A stretch of DNA of 64,000 bases from NCBI GenBank assembly GCA_036365515.1, contig CM070874.1:42283083-42347082 (forward strand), read 5' to 3'. Below are positions 45,081 through 56,593 of this stretch, piece after piece. This DNA is from Torymus aiolomorphi (taxonomy: Eukaryota; Arthropoda; Insecta; Hymenoptera; Torymidae). The position numbers and the translations under genes were made by a program. The notes beneath the pieces were generated by a model, which was not told where the DNA came from, ran no database searches, and saw only the letters and a list, made by a program, of their open reading frames with translations. Position 1 is the first letter of the stretch; every line of letters starts with the position of its first letter.

Positions 45081-45121
45081 AAAGTGACTCGTAAACCAAC
45101 CGTCTTATACCTTTTATTTCA

Positions 45122-45489
45122 AATATATTGCACGAGTGTTTCGAAGAAATCAAAGTAAATTAAATTTATCAGATCGTCGGTACATACGAAAGAAGGCGCT
45201 GGTAAAAAGATATGAAAAAAGGCAGACGCGGTAGGAATTTGATACGAAAAAAGGCGTGCTGCAGCGATTGACGGCGAAAAAGGCGCGCTGCAAGACTTAC
45301 GGCGAAAAAAGGCGTACTGCAACGATTGACGGTGAAAAAAGGCGCATTACTGGGGGCAGTGCGTCGATAATCTACTGTAGTCTGGCGCCGAGGTCTTCGT
45401 CGATTGGGCGCTCGGTAGGCTCTCGAGTAGTACGAGTGGTACGACTGTAGCGCGCGCGTTCAAACAGCGAGCGGAGGGCTGGCGCGTGT
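45122..45489. repeat. Short ~30-bp tandem repeats at 45240-45350
   Basis: The phrase GGCGAAAAAAGGCG with CTGCAACGATTGAC recurs three or four times between 45245 and 45350 with a spacing near 29-31 bp. The rest of the interval, GC-rich at 45360-45470, holds nothing recognised. Confidence 0.6.
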
Positions 45490-46850
45490 CAGGAGGTCCA
45501 CACATATAACGGAGTTACGTAGATGCGCGGTACTAAGCAAGACGAGTATTAAAATCATTTCTAAACGCATGTAGGCGCAAGGTCCACGCATATTAGGGAA
45601 TAACATGAAAGTGCTACAATAAGCAAAACAATTATTTAAATAATTTTTAAACCAACGTACCCGGAGGAAACAAGCTCCACGCAAATTAGGAACTTACATA
45701 AAAGCGCGACAATAAGCAAAACAATTATTTAAATAATTTTTAAACAAAAGTACCCGGGGGAAACAAGGTCCACGCATATTAGGGAATAACATAGAAGTGC
45801 TACGATAAGCAAAACAATGATTTAAATAATTTTTAAACTCAAGTAGCTGGGGGAAACGATGTCCACGCATATTAGAAAATTACATAAAAGTACTACAATA
45901 AGCAAAACAATTATTTAAATAATTCTTAAACCAAAGTAGCCGGGGCAAACAAGGTCCACGCATATAGGGGAATAACATAGAAGTACGATTATTTAAATAA
46001 TTATTTTGATTATTGTCGCACTTTTATGTAATTTCCTAATATGCGTGGACATTGTTTCCCCCGCCAACTTTGGTTTAAAAATTATTTAAATAATTATTTT
46101 GGTTATTGTCGCACTTTTATGTAATTTCCTAATATGCGTGGACCTTGCTTCCTCCGGATACTTGGGTTTAAAAATTATTTAAATACTTTTTTTGCTTATT
46201 GTTGAACATTACGCTGTTCCCTAATATGCGTGGACCCCGTATCCCCCGCCTACTTTGGTTTAGAAATTATTTAAATAATTGTTTTGCTTATTGTATCATT
46301 TCTATGTAATTCCCTCACATACGTGGATTTCGTATTTCCCGGATACTTTGGCTAAAAAATTATTTTAATAATGGTTTCCCTTATTCTTGCACTTCCACAT
46401 TATTCCCTAATATGCGTGGACCTCGTATTCCCCGGCTACCTTGATTTAAAAATTGTTTAAATAATTGTTTTGCTTCTTGTATAAGCACTTCTATGTAATT
46501 TCCTAATATGCGTTGGCCTCGTTTCTCCCGACTACTTGGATTTAGAAATTATTTAAATCATTGTTTTGTTTATTGTAGCACTTCTATGTTATTCCCTAAT
46601 ATGCGTGGACCTTGTTTCCCCCGGCTACTTTGGTTTAAAAATTATTTAAATAATTGTTTTGCTTATTGTAGCAATTTTATGTAATTTTCTAATATGTGTG
46701 GACATCGTTTCCCCCGGCTACTTGAGTTTAGAAATTATTTAAATCATGGTTTTGCTTATCGTAGCAATTTTATGTAATTTCCTAATATGCGTGGACCTTG
46801 TTTCCCCCGGCTACTTGGGTTTAAAAATTAATTAAATACTTTTTTTTGCT
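45490..46850. repeat. 93-bp satellite array with an internal inversion
   Basis: In the left part GGTCCACGCAT or a variant stands at 45581, 45674, 45767, 45860 and 45953, exactly 93 bp apart. From about 45985 the array continues in the opposite orientation, with ATGCGTGGAC at 46041, 46134, 46226 and so on to about 46785. There are roughly six forward and nine reverse units. Each has ATTATTTAAATAAT and a CCCCCGGCTAC-type block. There is no ORF. Confidence 0.92.
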
Positions 46851-46854
46851 AATT

Positions 46855-47325
46855 TTTATTGAGGGTGTAATAGATTCGTACACCATAGATCCTTTCGAGC
46901 ATCATAAATTTATTGATACACCGACGTTTCGGGAGTATAATTAACTCCCCTTATCAAGGCTAAACAGAATGAACATACAAAAATATTAAACATAACGGCA
47001 ATTATAAAATTTCTTGTCACATTAAAGAAAAAGCGGGAAAAAAACTTTTTTTTTCCCCTTACCATTCGAGGTGGTATATCAATTTACAAATTTATTTGTT
47101 AGGTTTGTTACGAATGTTGGTTGATCTATTAACAATGTCGACTGTGGATTTATAAAAATTTTTTAGTTTGATAGTATCAAACTGTCTATTCATATTATTA
47201 TTGGTACTATAAATGTGTAACATCTCAGAAAACAATCTTTTGTTCTTATAACTTTCGTGATGGGCGATATTGACCTTATTAAAATCTATTTTATGATTAT
47301 AATAGTTTACATGTTCGGCTAATGC
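46855..47325 (-). mobile_element. Penelope-like partial copy, inverted
   Basis: On the minus strand this reads the end of a GIY-YIG domain and its downstream region: NHKIDFNKVNIA, then ESYKNKRLFSEMLHIYSTNN, matching 50013-50115 on the plus strand. It ends with CTTGATAAG ... CTCCCGAAACG, a degenerate hammerhead-like core, at 46925-46965. At 47326 it joins head-to-head with the start of the plus-strand copy: CTCGAAAGGATCTATGGTGT is present at both places in opposite orientation. Confidence 0.8.
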
Positions 47326-47873
47326 TCGAAAGGATCTATGGTGTACGAATCTATTACACCCTCAATAAAAATTATCATTGAACGCGAGCAGCTTGGGAGA
47401 GCAATAACCTTTTGAATATACAGGCATTGGATCTGAACTGTGACGCCAAATTGTGAAGAGGAGGCAATGAACTGCAGATATAAACAAAAGACGCAGCCTA
47501 CGGCGATGATAAACACCGAGCGGACGTTGACATCTATGCGGACTTTGACATCTAAGACACGTGCGAATATCAATGCTGAATTATACTTTCTCATACAGAG
47601 AGATCAGGTTAATAACTTAGTTATTTTTCGTTTTATACAAACCGAAATCAGTATTACCGCAAAAAAATCGTTTATTCAACTTTCAAAAATTTTTCATTCG
47701 ATAACAAAAATCAACTGTGATTATAGAGTTTTTATCCAAATGTAAGAAATATGACGTTTTTCCTAAACACATTGTTAATACTACCAAAGCTTTTAGTTAC
47801 ATTAATTTGGATAGTAATATTTAAAAAAACAAACTTAATAACTTCACAATCTAGTCTTGAACAAATTGCTTAA

Positions 47874-49793
47874 TTGGAAATTACTGATTTTTATTCAAAG
47901 ATAAATAGATTGCAAAAGAAAAAGAATGATTTGTTTGTTATGACCAAGAAATTTACTAATTTAAAAATAGTTAAAGCTTTTATTAAACATTATAAGAATT
48001 CTCTCCGTTCTATCAAACTCAAATGGCAAAACGTACACAACAAAAAATTTTCCAAATTATTTCATGATAAATATAATTATGATTATAATTATGATAATTT
48101 CCAACGGAGTTCTGCGGACGATAACTCACAGAGAAACTGTCAAGTATCAACAATGTGTAACTTTAATAATAATATCTGTGATAATGGTGATAATACTAAT
48201 GATAACAATAGGTATGACAAATGGTTTATAAACCTAACTGAAAATCACTTTCCACAACATATACAGGACATCGTTAGGCTAGGACAGAATTTTAATTTTA
48301 CATGCAATCCGTGTCAGAGCACGTATTTTCAAATTCTTAAAAATTTGTACTGTTATATTACAGACGCGTCTGATGAATCTAATAAATTACGTGGTGAGTT
48401 AGTTAACTGTGTAAATTCTTTTGCAAAAAAGAAATTTCATTTGTCACATACAGATGCAGTTATTATGAGTAAAATTTCAGCAACTGACAAATTTGTTAAA
48501 GATAACAAAAATATATTATTTACTAAAGCTGACAAGGGAAATGTTACGATTGTAATTGACAGGGAAAATTATAATAAAAAAGTCCTTGAAGTTCTCTTGG
48601 ATGATAAATATTATAAGCAACTTTCCAAAAGTCCACTTAACATTCTCAAAAAGTCAGTAGATTTATTAATAGAAAAGTGGATTAATCGTGGCGATTGTGA
48701 CCTTGATTCCAGCTTTGACATTTTGAGAACAAACAATAACAATACAGATCTAGCGCATGCATATGGCTTAATAAATATCCATAAAGAAGATTTGCCAATC
48801 AGAATTATTGTTTCGACGGTTAACTCGCCAACGTATAAACTTGATAAAGCTATTTCTACGTTTTTTACAAAGTATTTACCTAAACCTAAATCCTCACTTA
48901 AAAATAGTTATGAATTATTAGATTCTGTCAAAAATTAACGTACCAGATAATTGTAGATTAGTCTCTTCTGACATTGTTTCATTATTTACTAACATAAATA
49001 TTGATTTAGTGCTACGGGAATCAGACGTAAATGGAAATATTTAAAGTGCAGAATTAACTTAAGTTTACAAGAGTTTCTTGATGGTGTTATTTTTCTTATG
49101 TCTTCTACATATTTTAAATTTGACGGCAAGTACTTCAAACAAACTCATGAGGCTCCTATGGGTGGTTATTCTAGTCCGTGGTTTGGCGAGTTAGCTCTTG
49201 AATGTCTATAACTTCATTGTCTTAATGTCCTTAAAAATGGTGTTGTTTTCTATAAACGTTATGTTGATGACTGTCTATTGATTATTAAGGAAAATGATAT
49301 CGATCGATGCTTATGTGAATTTAATGAGTTTAATGAACATTTGAAATTCACGATGGATAATGAAGAGAATAAATCTATCAATTTTTTAGAAATGCCTCTA
49401 ATAAGAGAATGTAATAAAATTATTTCAAATTGGTACAGAAAAAGTACTTATTCTGGTAGATTCGTTCACTTTGATTCTCATCATCCTTTATCACAAAAAA
49501 GAGCGATTGTTTATGGTTTGGTTGATAAAGCTATTAATTTATCACACAGTAGATTTCATGTACAAAATTTAAACATTGTAAAACAATTACTTGTTGAGAA
49601 TGGTTATCCGTTAAAATTTATTAACGAGGGTATACAACGTAGGTTGTCTTTTACAAAAAAATTACAAGCTCACATAAACGATTCGAATACTGCAGATGAT
49701 TCTAAAAAATCGCTCATCGTTATCCCATACGTTAAACATCTCACTTACAAATCAAAATCAATTCTGTCTCGTAAAAGTTATAAAGTTATATAA
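47874..49793 (+). pseudogene. Penelope reverse transcriptase
   Basis: 47874-48938 carries LFTKADKGNVTIVIDRENY, AYGLINIHKEDLPIRIIVS and SPTYKLDKAISTFF, typical of Penelope RT. After a stop at 48936 the palm region is spread over frames: SLFTNINIDLVLR, EAPMGGYSSPWFGELALE and KRYVDDCLLI with the catalytic YVDD at 49260-49271. 49278-49793 continues with FTMDNEENKSINFLEM and a basic thumb/connector. The catalytic Asp pair is present although the gene is broken. Confidence 0.88.
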
Positions 49794-49859
49794 AAACCAT
49801 GCAAAAAACTTTCTAAATACATTAAATTAGGTAAGGATAATGTTGATAAGTTTGAAAAA

Positions 49860-50252
49860 AGTGGTGTAGTTTACAAAGTTAATTGTGCTGATTGTAAAAT
49901 GTTATATATTGAACATACAGGTAGACCCTTAAGATTACGCATTAATAAACATAAGCGTAGTGTTAAGAATGGTGACACCACGTCGGCTTTAGCCGAACAT
50001 GCAAACTTTTATAATCATAAAATAGATTTTAATAAGGTCAATATCGCCGATCACGAAAGTTATAAGAACAAAAGATTGTTTTCTGAGATGTTACACATTT
50101 ATAGTACCAATAATAATATGAATAGACAGTTTGATACTATCAAACTTAAAAATTGTTATAAATCCACAGTCGACATTGTTAATAGATCAACCAACATTCG
50201 TAACAAAGCTAACAAATTCATAAATTCTCGTCGGTTACGTAGCAGAGAGTAG
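49860..50252 (+). pseudogene. Penelope GIY-YIG endonuclease domain
   Basis: VVYKVNCADCKMLYIEHTGR has the Y(K/I) ... YIG-type pair with Cys-x2-Cys, as in Penelope endonucleases; the second motif is YIE rather than YIG. RLRINKHKRSVKNG contains the conserved Arg. The open frame begins at 49899 but the domain starts about 40 bases upstream. It ends at TAG, 50250-50252. Confidence 0.85.
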
Positions 50253-50255
50253 CTT

Positions 50256-50551
50256 TTCATTAGTGGGCACTGCGTTACTAAGTCAATTTCCTTACTAAAT
50301 TTCTATCCCCACTACTTTATTCCGTATTAATAGCCCCGGAGATGCCCGTAACTCTTATTGTCTCTTTTGACAGGGAGATTACATCATCCTGGGTAAAACC
50401 GTTTTTGACGTTATGACTAAACGACTGATTTGTAACATGTAAGTTTTTTGAATTTTCGTGCCTTCTTTTCTTATTTTGGGGTTTTTCTTTAGTACAATTT
50501 AATTTTTCTAAATATTCTCATTATACAGGTATTGCTTTACAAATGTTGGCG
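50256..50551 (+). other. Penelope 3' region and flank
   Basis: Non-coding sequence to the BEL-2 LTR. It probably includes the Penelope 3' untranslated region; its end could not be fixed. Confidence 0.4.
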
Positions 50552-50737
50552 TGTTTGAGAAAGCCATAGTTATAGTCATATGAGTACATGCTATTGGTGT
50601 TGAAATAAATTTGAGTCACACACATAAGTAAATAAAACTTCAATATATTATATTAGTTCTAAGTCGCATCATAAATACATTCTGGTTTATAAAATTACAA
50701 AGTTCATAACGGAGTTTAATTTTCATTAATTCTAATA

Positions 50738-51401
50738 TGTTACACCCCGCTGGGGATCAGGGCAGAGGTGCGCGGGTAATTACTAAATTCACAGAACAAC
50801 CGGGTAAAACTCTCAGTAGTTTATTACTATAAATTAAATGTACAATACAACGGTATGGGCGCCAGGTGCACGCGTCACTTGCACCAAATCTTAAGCCTTC
50901 GCCGGCTAGCTTCACTGAGAGCAACGAATGCTAATCTAAGCTACAGCTACAGCACGAGCTGCAGCTGGCGCGAGTTCGGAGTCTCTCGCGACTCCCGACG
51001 CGGACACGCACATACACCACGCAAGGAACAACGGGGACTGCAATAAAAGGGGCAAACCTCGGCCAGGAGGTTCCGCTGCTGCAGGGCTCTCGTTCTCTCT
51101 CTCCTTCTGCTTCCTTAGCTGGGCCCTCGACGACGACCGTCGTTGCAGCTCTCACTCTCTCTCGGCGACGGCGCTCGTTGGGCACACACGCGCGAATCTG
51201 TTTCGGTCTCCTGCTTGCGGCACGCGGCACGGTGGTAGGCGACAGAATGAAGAAAATGCCGGCCGGCGTGCTCGCTCTGCTCTCCCCTCCAGTTCGCCGA
51301 TCGGCCGTCTTCACCGCGGCGCGAGCGAGCAGTCCACGTGACTCCTGCTACTTGCGCGCGGCGTCTCTCATGGACGGCCGACGGCGCTGTGGCACAGCGC
51401 T

Positions 51402-51448
<47 letters not shown>

Positions 51449-51724
51449 TGCGCGTCGGCTGCTCCTGTCAGTGGCCTGGGAGAACGAACTCGCTGATGCT
51501 CCAGCTGCAGCTGCTCTTGCTGTAGCTGCTGCCGGTTCGGCCGTCTCCTGGCCTGCTGGATACGGGAGGGAAGGGACGGGTGCGCAGTGACGACAGCGGG
51601 GAGGAACGGGCGCGCGCATGTGTGTGCTCGGGTGTCGAGCGTAGCTCGCCGCGGCCGCCGTGCTCGTCTTCACGTATCTCCTTTGGAACGCGTTCATAGG
51701 TAACTGGCAATTTGCCACGTTACA
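50738..51724. mobile_element. Solo LTR, 987 bp, of another LTR element
   Basis: It starts TGTTACACCCCGCTGGGG and ends CACGTTACA (TG...CA; the complement reads TGTAACG...GTAACA). AATA stands on both sides (50734-50737 and 51725-51728) and the uninterrupted BEL-2 LTR has one AATA there, so it is a 4-bp target duplication. 4-bp duplications and TGTAAC ends suit a Ty3/gypsy element. It has a GC-rich centre and a (CT)n tract at 51406-51444. Confidence 0.8.
51406..51444. repeat. (CT)n microsatellite
   Basis: About 19 CT units inside the solo LTR. Confidence 0.9.
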
Positions 51725-51915
51725 AATAATAATTTGAGTTGAAATGGTTTTTGTTCGAATGATATAACTGAGTGAATCTTAACAAGTAGTGTGTACGCAG
51801 TAACAATTGAGTAATAAGTGCTTAGACGAATGTAGTTGCAATCTCTCACTAGAGATGAGTGACCTGTGTCGCACAATTAGTTTGGCTAAATTTGAGTATA
51901 TCCGTTAAATGATAT

Positions 51916-52686
51916 CTATTTAATGAGTGATGCTAACGAGTCTTGCTAATTCCAATGAGTGAGTGAAACGCTTGCCTTGACTCTGCCGCAACTCGCTGCT
52001 GATAGTAGAAGGTGCTGCTGGTTGAGTACACAATTCAATATTATTGACTTAATTGTGACCCATAATTGAGCGCACACGATTAGGTAATTATTGATCCAAT
52101 CGTGTGTGTGAGAATTCCGCCAGGCAAGAGTGTAATGAGTCTGTCTGTGTCCGCGCACGTGCTTAGTCACTATAATTTTGAGGTTACCTTGCACGAGTGC
52201 TGCAGATAAACTGCAACGGTGAGTTGCTCCAGCGATGCAGTGGCCAAAGGAAGCAGATGAGTTTTCCTTGATGAGTGAAGCCAGAGATGAGAAGAGACAG
52301 TGAAACTGATGAGTAGAGCCGATTAGAATGCTGAGAAAATCAGACGGAGAATTGCAGTGTAGTTGCCGACCGGAGTTACCTCGTGGCGAGCTAGATGCAG
52401 AGAGAGCGAGGCCTTGAACCACTTCCTTCTTCTCGGCCTCGACCTCGTTACCGCAATAATCAAATCAATCACTCTCTCACATTTGCATGTGAGAGAGCGA
52501 GAGAGATCGACATATCACGTATAACTTGAGTTGTCAGTGTAGCGTCTCAGCTTTTCCGCCGAGACACCACGAGGTGCTGCCGCGCCGCGGCGACTCAGTG
52601 AGTGGAGCCGTTCCGCGAGAACGCGCGGGAATTCAAACTTACTGAATTCCCAAACATTCCGCCCGCCAATCAACCTCCAGGTTGAT
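51916..52686 (-). other. BEL-2 3' untranslated region
   Basis: Non-coding sequence between the integrase end and the 3' LTR. Rich in TGAGT. The 158-codon minus-strand ORF at 51946-52422 shows no known motif and is not accepted. Confidence 0.5.
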
Positions 52687-54149
52687 TTAAGTCTTGATTG
52701 GCACTGGCAATATGGTGAGTTTTGAGATTGGGCGAGTAAGCTGAGTCGTTGCCGTCTTGAGTGTGACAACTCTGGTGAGATTGTCGGTTCCAGGATGAAG
52801 TTGAGTGACTCTTGCGAGTGGCCATTTGCTCGGTGGTGAGCGTTCATCAGTGAGTAGTACCATAGAACCCACCTTGATCTCATTAGAGGGATGATGCCAT
52901 TGTGAAATGGATTGAAGCCGTTGAAGATATTGAGTTGACCACTGCTGCCAAAAGTTCTGAGTAATCCGTTGGATGAGTTGCCATTTGGACAGCCGTGATT
53001 CATTTAAGTTGAGTAGACTAGGTTCAGGCTATGAGTTCAGTGCCTTTCCGATGAGAAAATGTCCGGGTGAGAATGCGTTGAGGTCTTCTGGGTATTCACT
53101 GAGCGGTTCTAGTGGCCTTGAGTTGAGTAGAGCTTCTATCTGAGTGAGCAAAGTGGCTGAAGCTTCAAATGTGAGTAGAGTGTCCCCAATGGTCCGTCGC
53201 AGATGAAATTTAACTGATTTCACTACTGCTTCCCACTTGCCTCCCATGTGAGGTGCAGCAGGTGGGTTGAATGTCCATTGGGTTCCCTCGTTGGTTAGTG
53301 AGTTGTACAGACTTGAGTTTTCACGTTGAGTTTGGTGGAAGAGAATCTTCAGTTCCTTGTCTGCTCCGATGAAATTTGTTCCACAGTCTGAGTAGAGGTT
53401 AGAAGGTCTTCCTCTCCTTGAGGTGAACCGTCTATAAGCCGTTAAGAATCCGTTGAGTAGTCACTGACCAGTTCTAAACGAACAGCTGATGTTGAGAAGC
53501 ACACAAAGATACAAATCCAGCATTTGTATGTTTTGGATCCACGACCTTTCCATGAGGTTATAGTGATTGGCCCGGCGTAATCGATCCCAGTGTGAGTGAA
53601 AGGTGATCATGGGGTGACCCTGGCCATGGGTAGTTGCCCCATGAGTTGCTGAGCCCGTTGAGCCCGATACCTTGCACAAGTCACACATTTTAATATATGT
53701 GACTTGACCGGTGCTCTGCCTCCGATAATCCAAAATTCCTGCCGAGTGTGTGCCAGAGTGAGTTGAGCGCCACCGTGTAACGTTGAGAGATGAGAATTCC
53801 GAATGATCAGTGAGGTGAGTTGACTGCTCGGTGGTAAGATTGCTGGGTATTTTGAGTGATGATCCATCTGAGTTTTTTGTAGCCGACCTGCTACTCTAAT
53901 AATTCCTGATGAGTCTATGTACGCAGTCATCCTGTTGAAAACATGATTTCTTGGGACTTCAGAATTTTTCAGAATGATAAGTTCTGAATGAAAATGAACT
54001 TGCTGAATCTTCTTGACCCAGAAGAGTTTTGCCTTGCTGATTAGATCCGTAGTGAGTTTCGATTCATGGTGAGTTTTACCTTTCGCCTTGAATCGATCAC
54101 ATGCGATCATTACCCATCCAGTTATTCTTATGAGTTGAGTGAGTGACAA
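52687..54149 (-). pseudogene. pol: BEL-2 integrase
   Basis: Blocks in at least two frames: 54149-53607 has the zinc-binding part with HLSTLHGGAQLTLAH and CVTCARYRAQ; 53733-53461 overlaps the start of the catalytic core; 53247-53029 has GGKWEAVVKSVKFHLRR with the catalytic Glu, LNSRPLEPL and GHFLIGKAL; 52872-52687 has VLLTDERSPPSKWPLARV, the C-terminal BEL domain. The two catalytic Asp residues fall in the frame-shifted stretch between 53620 and 53260. Confidence 0.85.
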
Positions 54150-54167
54150 ATAATGCTCGATGATGTT

Positions 54168-55799
54168 TCATACGGTGCTTGAGTTTGATTTGGCTGTGGT
54201 GAGTGTGACCTTGGCCCTCAATTCTGGAAAGTTGTTCTCTTGAATGGAGGTTGCTTGACATGGCCAAGCTGAATCTTCCTTGCAGAGCCAACTCGGTCCG
54301 TGCCACCATAAATTGTGCTCTCTGAGTTGTGCAGTAAGTACTCCTCGCGAAGCGCGGTCTGCTAGATTTTCAGCTCCAGGCACATATCTCCATTGAGCTG
54401 TTGGAATGAGTTCTTGAATTAAGGCGACTCTATTTCCAAGGAAATCCTTCCATTTTGAGGGGTGTGAGTGTATCCATGTGAGTGCTACCCTTGCATCTGT
54501 CCACAGATGAATTTGTGAAATTGGCAGACGTGAGTTATCCAACACGTGTTTTGCCAACTTTGTCAGTAGCACTGCCGCTCCTAATTCCAATCGTGGGATT
54601 GACAGTCGTTTGAGTGGTGCCACTTTTGTCTTGGAGATGAGAAACGATGAAGTTGAGTGAGATGAGCGTGTAGTCTTGATGTACAGAACTGCGGCCATTG
54701 CTTGTTGTGAAGCATCCGAGAAGCCATGAAGTTCCACAGCTGATTTTTCTTGAATTCCTAACCACCTTGGTATGGCGATTGTGTTCAAGTTTTTGAGATC
54801 TTCTCGGATGTTCAACAATTTTTTCACAATTGAGTTTGGCAGTGATTCGTCCCAAGAGAGCTTGTGAAGCCACAGTTCTTGCAGGAGGATTTTTGATGTG
54901 ATTATTACCGGTGAGATTATTCCGATGGGATCGTACAATTGAGATACTTCTGAAAGTATAATCCTTTTCGTTATCATCTCCTTGTGGGGAGGCAGAGTCA
55001 TTCTGAAGGTGAGCTGATCCGAGTGTGGGAGCCATTTCATCCCGAGTATATTTGTACCGCAATCATCTAGAGGTACAGCTTCTTCGACTGCTGGCTCTTT
55101 GAGAAATTCTTTGAGGAAGCCAGGTGAGTTTGAATTCCATTTTGCTAATGGAAAACCGCTCGCCGTGCAGAGAGCGGTTAACTGCTTGGCCTTTTCGATG
55201 AGAATTTCCGTTGATGCAGCTCCACCGAAGATATCATCCACATACCTTCCAAAGAGTAGTGAGTCTACCGCAAGTGGATAATTGTCTCCTTCATCCTTGA
55301 CCAGCTGAAGGAGCGTCCGAATTGCTAAGTACGGAGCTGCTCGTGTTCCATAGGTGACTGTAGTCAGCTGAAAGTGAGCTAGTTGACCCATTGCATCTAG
55401 CCACAAAATGCGTTGTAGATTCCAATCCTGAGGATGAACCTTAATCTGACGATACATTTTCGTAATGTCAGTTGAGAATACAAATGGCTGAGTTCGAATC
55501 CATATGAGAATATCCACAATGTTAGGTGAGAGATTGGGTCCAATATGCATTATATCGTTGAGTGAGTTTCCATTTGTCGTGATTGCTGAACCATTGAATA
55601 CTGCTCTGAGTTTTGTTGTTAAACTATCTTCTCGTAGTACTCCATGGTGAGGAAGATAGTAAGATGGTTTGGCAGATATTTCCTGTTGATCTGCACCATG
55701 TGGCCCAATTTGCAGTATTCTTCCATAAATGCATACTACCTTTCCTTGAATTTTCTTGAAGATGCTTGATTGCATTTTGTGAGTATTCGTTTGAGGCAC
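54168..55799 (-). CDS. pol: BEL-2 RT and RNase H
   Basis: 543 codons. RT: SYYLPHHGVLREDSLTTKLR, AVFNGSAITTNGNSLND, ITKMYRQIKVHPQDW, the catalytic YVDD at about 55233-55244 in GRYVDDIFGGAA, and YDPIGIISPVIITSKILLQ. RNase H: ELHGFSDASQQAMAAVLYI, PRLELGAAVLL, LWTDARVALTWIHSHPSKW and GAENLADRASRG. All RT and RNase H signature residues are present. The ORF starts out of frame with the protease segment (55736-56512) and ends out of frame with the integrase. Confidence 0.92.
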   Translation of the reverse strand: MPQTNTHKMQSSIFKKIQGKVVCIYGRILQIGPHGADQQEISAKPSYYLPHHGVLREDSLTTKLRAVFNGSAITTNGNSLNDIMHIGPNLSPNIVDILIWIRTQPFVFSTDITKMYRQIKVHPQDWNLQRILWLDAMGQLAHFQLTTVTYGTRAAPYLAIRTLLQLVKDEGDNYPLAVDSLLFGRYVDDIFGGAASTEILIEKAKQLTALCTASGFPLAKWNSNSPGFLKEFLKEPAVEEAVPLDDCGTNILGMKWLPHSDQLTFRMTLPPHKEMITKRIILSEVSQLYDPIGIISPVIITSKILLQELWLHKLSWDESLPNSIVKKLLNIREDLKNLNTIAIPRWLGIQEKSAVELHGFSDASQQAMAAVLYIKTTRSSHSTSSFLISKTKVAPLKRLSIPRLELGAAVLLTKLAKHVLDNSRLPISQIHLWTDARVALTWIHSHPSKWKDFLGNRVALIQELIPTAQWRYVPGAENLADRASRGVLTAQLREHNLWWHGPSWLCKEDSAWPCQATSIQENNFPELRAKVTLTTAKSNSSTV

Positions 55800-56512
55800 G
55801 CTTGAACTTTTCCGAATGAATTTCCTAGTACTTCTGCTGAGGTTGTGAGAGGTAATCTGACTAAATATCGTCCATCAGTATCTCTCGCGTGAGTTTCAAC
55901 AAAATGTTGTTCACACATTGCTTCTTCCTTGTTGAGTTTGACTCCAGAAGTTGAGGGTGGCTCTTCTTGAACCCAAAAACGAGTGAGTAGTTCCTGCAAG
56001 CCTTCAGTGTTGAGTGAAGCCGTTGTGTGAAGTACTGTTTTGTGTTGAACAGCTGAGTTGAATGGACCTACTATGAGCCACGCAAAGATTGATAATTGTG
56101 CAACTGGTTCAGTTACACTTCCCTTTATGAGATTAGGTTTCATAATTTGTCCATAATAATCAGCACCGATGAGTAAATCCACTGGTTGAGGTTTCCAAAA
56201 GGTAGGATCAGCCAAGTTTAATTTTTCCGTATGATTCCACGTGAGTTGCGCACATTGCTCTGATGGTAACATTAATGATACTTGGCGTATAATATGAGCA
56301 GTGATCCTGTAGATGGGCCTTAAGTCTATTTGAACCTTTCCGAGTGTTTGAGTTGAGTACGTTCCTCCAATTCCATGAATCGGTATAGATGAGCATTGCC
56401 GTTTGAGTCTGAGTAAATCCACGGTATCCTTCGAAATGAATGATACTTCAGAACCTGAATCGATTAGTATTCTGACTTTGTGAGATGTCACCGATGAGTC
56501 ATACCATGCCAA
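55736..56512 (-). pseudogene. BEL-2 protease and RT linker
   Basis: VRILIDSGSEVSFISKDTVD has the DSG active site and SFI motif of BEL proteases. It continues with HGIGGTYSTQTLG, VDLLIGADYYGQIM and LSIFAWLIVGP, then the linker up to RT. It is in one frame with the Gag part at 57265-56594, so protease would be made as Gag-Pol; a stop separates them at about 56592-56594. Confidence 0.88.
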
Positions 56513-56593
56513 CGCAGTTGCTAATAATGTTGAGTGAGTAGATGAGTGTGTCCGTTGAGTTTTGCCGTGATACGAGATGATTGCGCCTTTTTC

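Larger units (their letters stand above)
41056..45121. mobile_element. Inverted-repeat element with hammerhead-like cores, split by element B
   Basis: The left arm (41056-41265) is an inverted copy of about 44905-45121. The ends read AAGACGGTTGGTTTACGAGT and its complement. Removing element B leaves about 660 bp. Each arm has CTGATGAG ... GAAAC. It could be a pair of Penelope-type pseudo-LTRs in opposite orientation or an independent palindromic element; there is no ORF to decide. Confidence 0.65.
47326..50255 (+). mobile_element. Penelope-like retroelement
   Basis: A plus-strand copy: pseudo-LTR start at 47326, an N-terminal region with stops (47680-47880), reverse transcriptase (47874-49300), connector and GIY-YIG endonuclease (49860-50110). 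Several stops and frame changes; not functional. The direct or inverted partial copy next to it is normal for Penelope elements. Confidence 0.9.
50552..51915 (-). repeat. BEL-2 3' LTR, interrupted
   Basis: 50552-50737 and 51725-51915 together match 58196-58566; the outer end reads TGTTTGAGAAAGCC on the plus strand (CA on the sense strand). The 987-bp solo LTR lies between them. Without it the LTR is about 373 bp. Confidence 0.9.

Noticed and set aside
51946..52422. 158-codon minus-strand ORF in the BEL-2 3' region
   Set aside because: No known domain, downstream of integrase, and composition dominated by the ACTCA motif.
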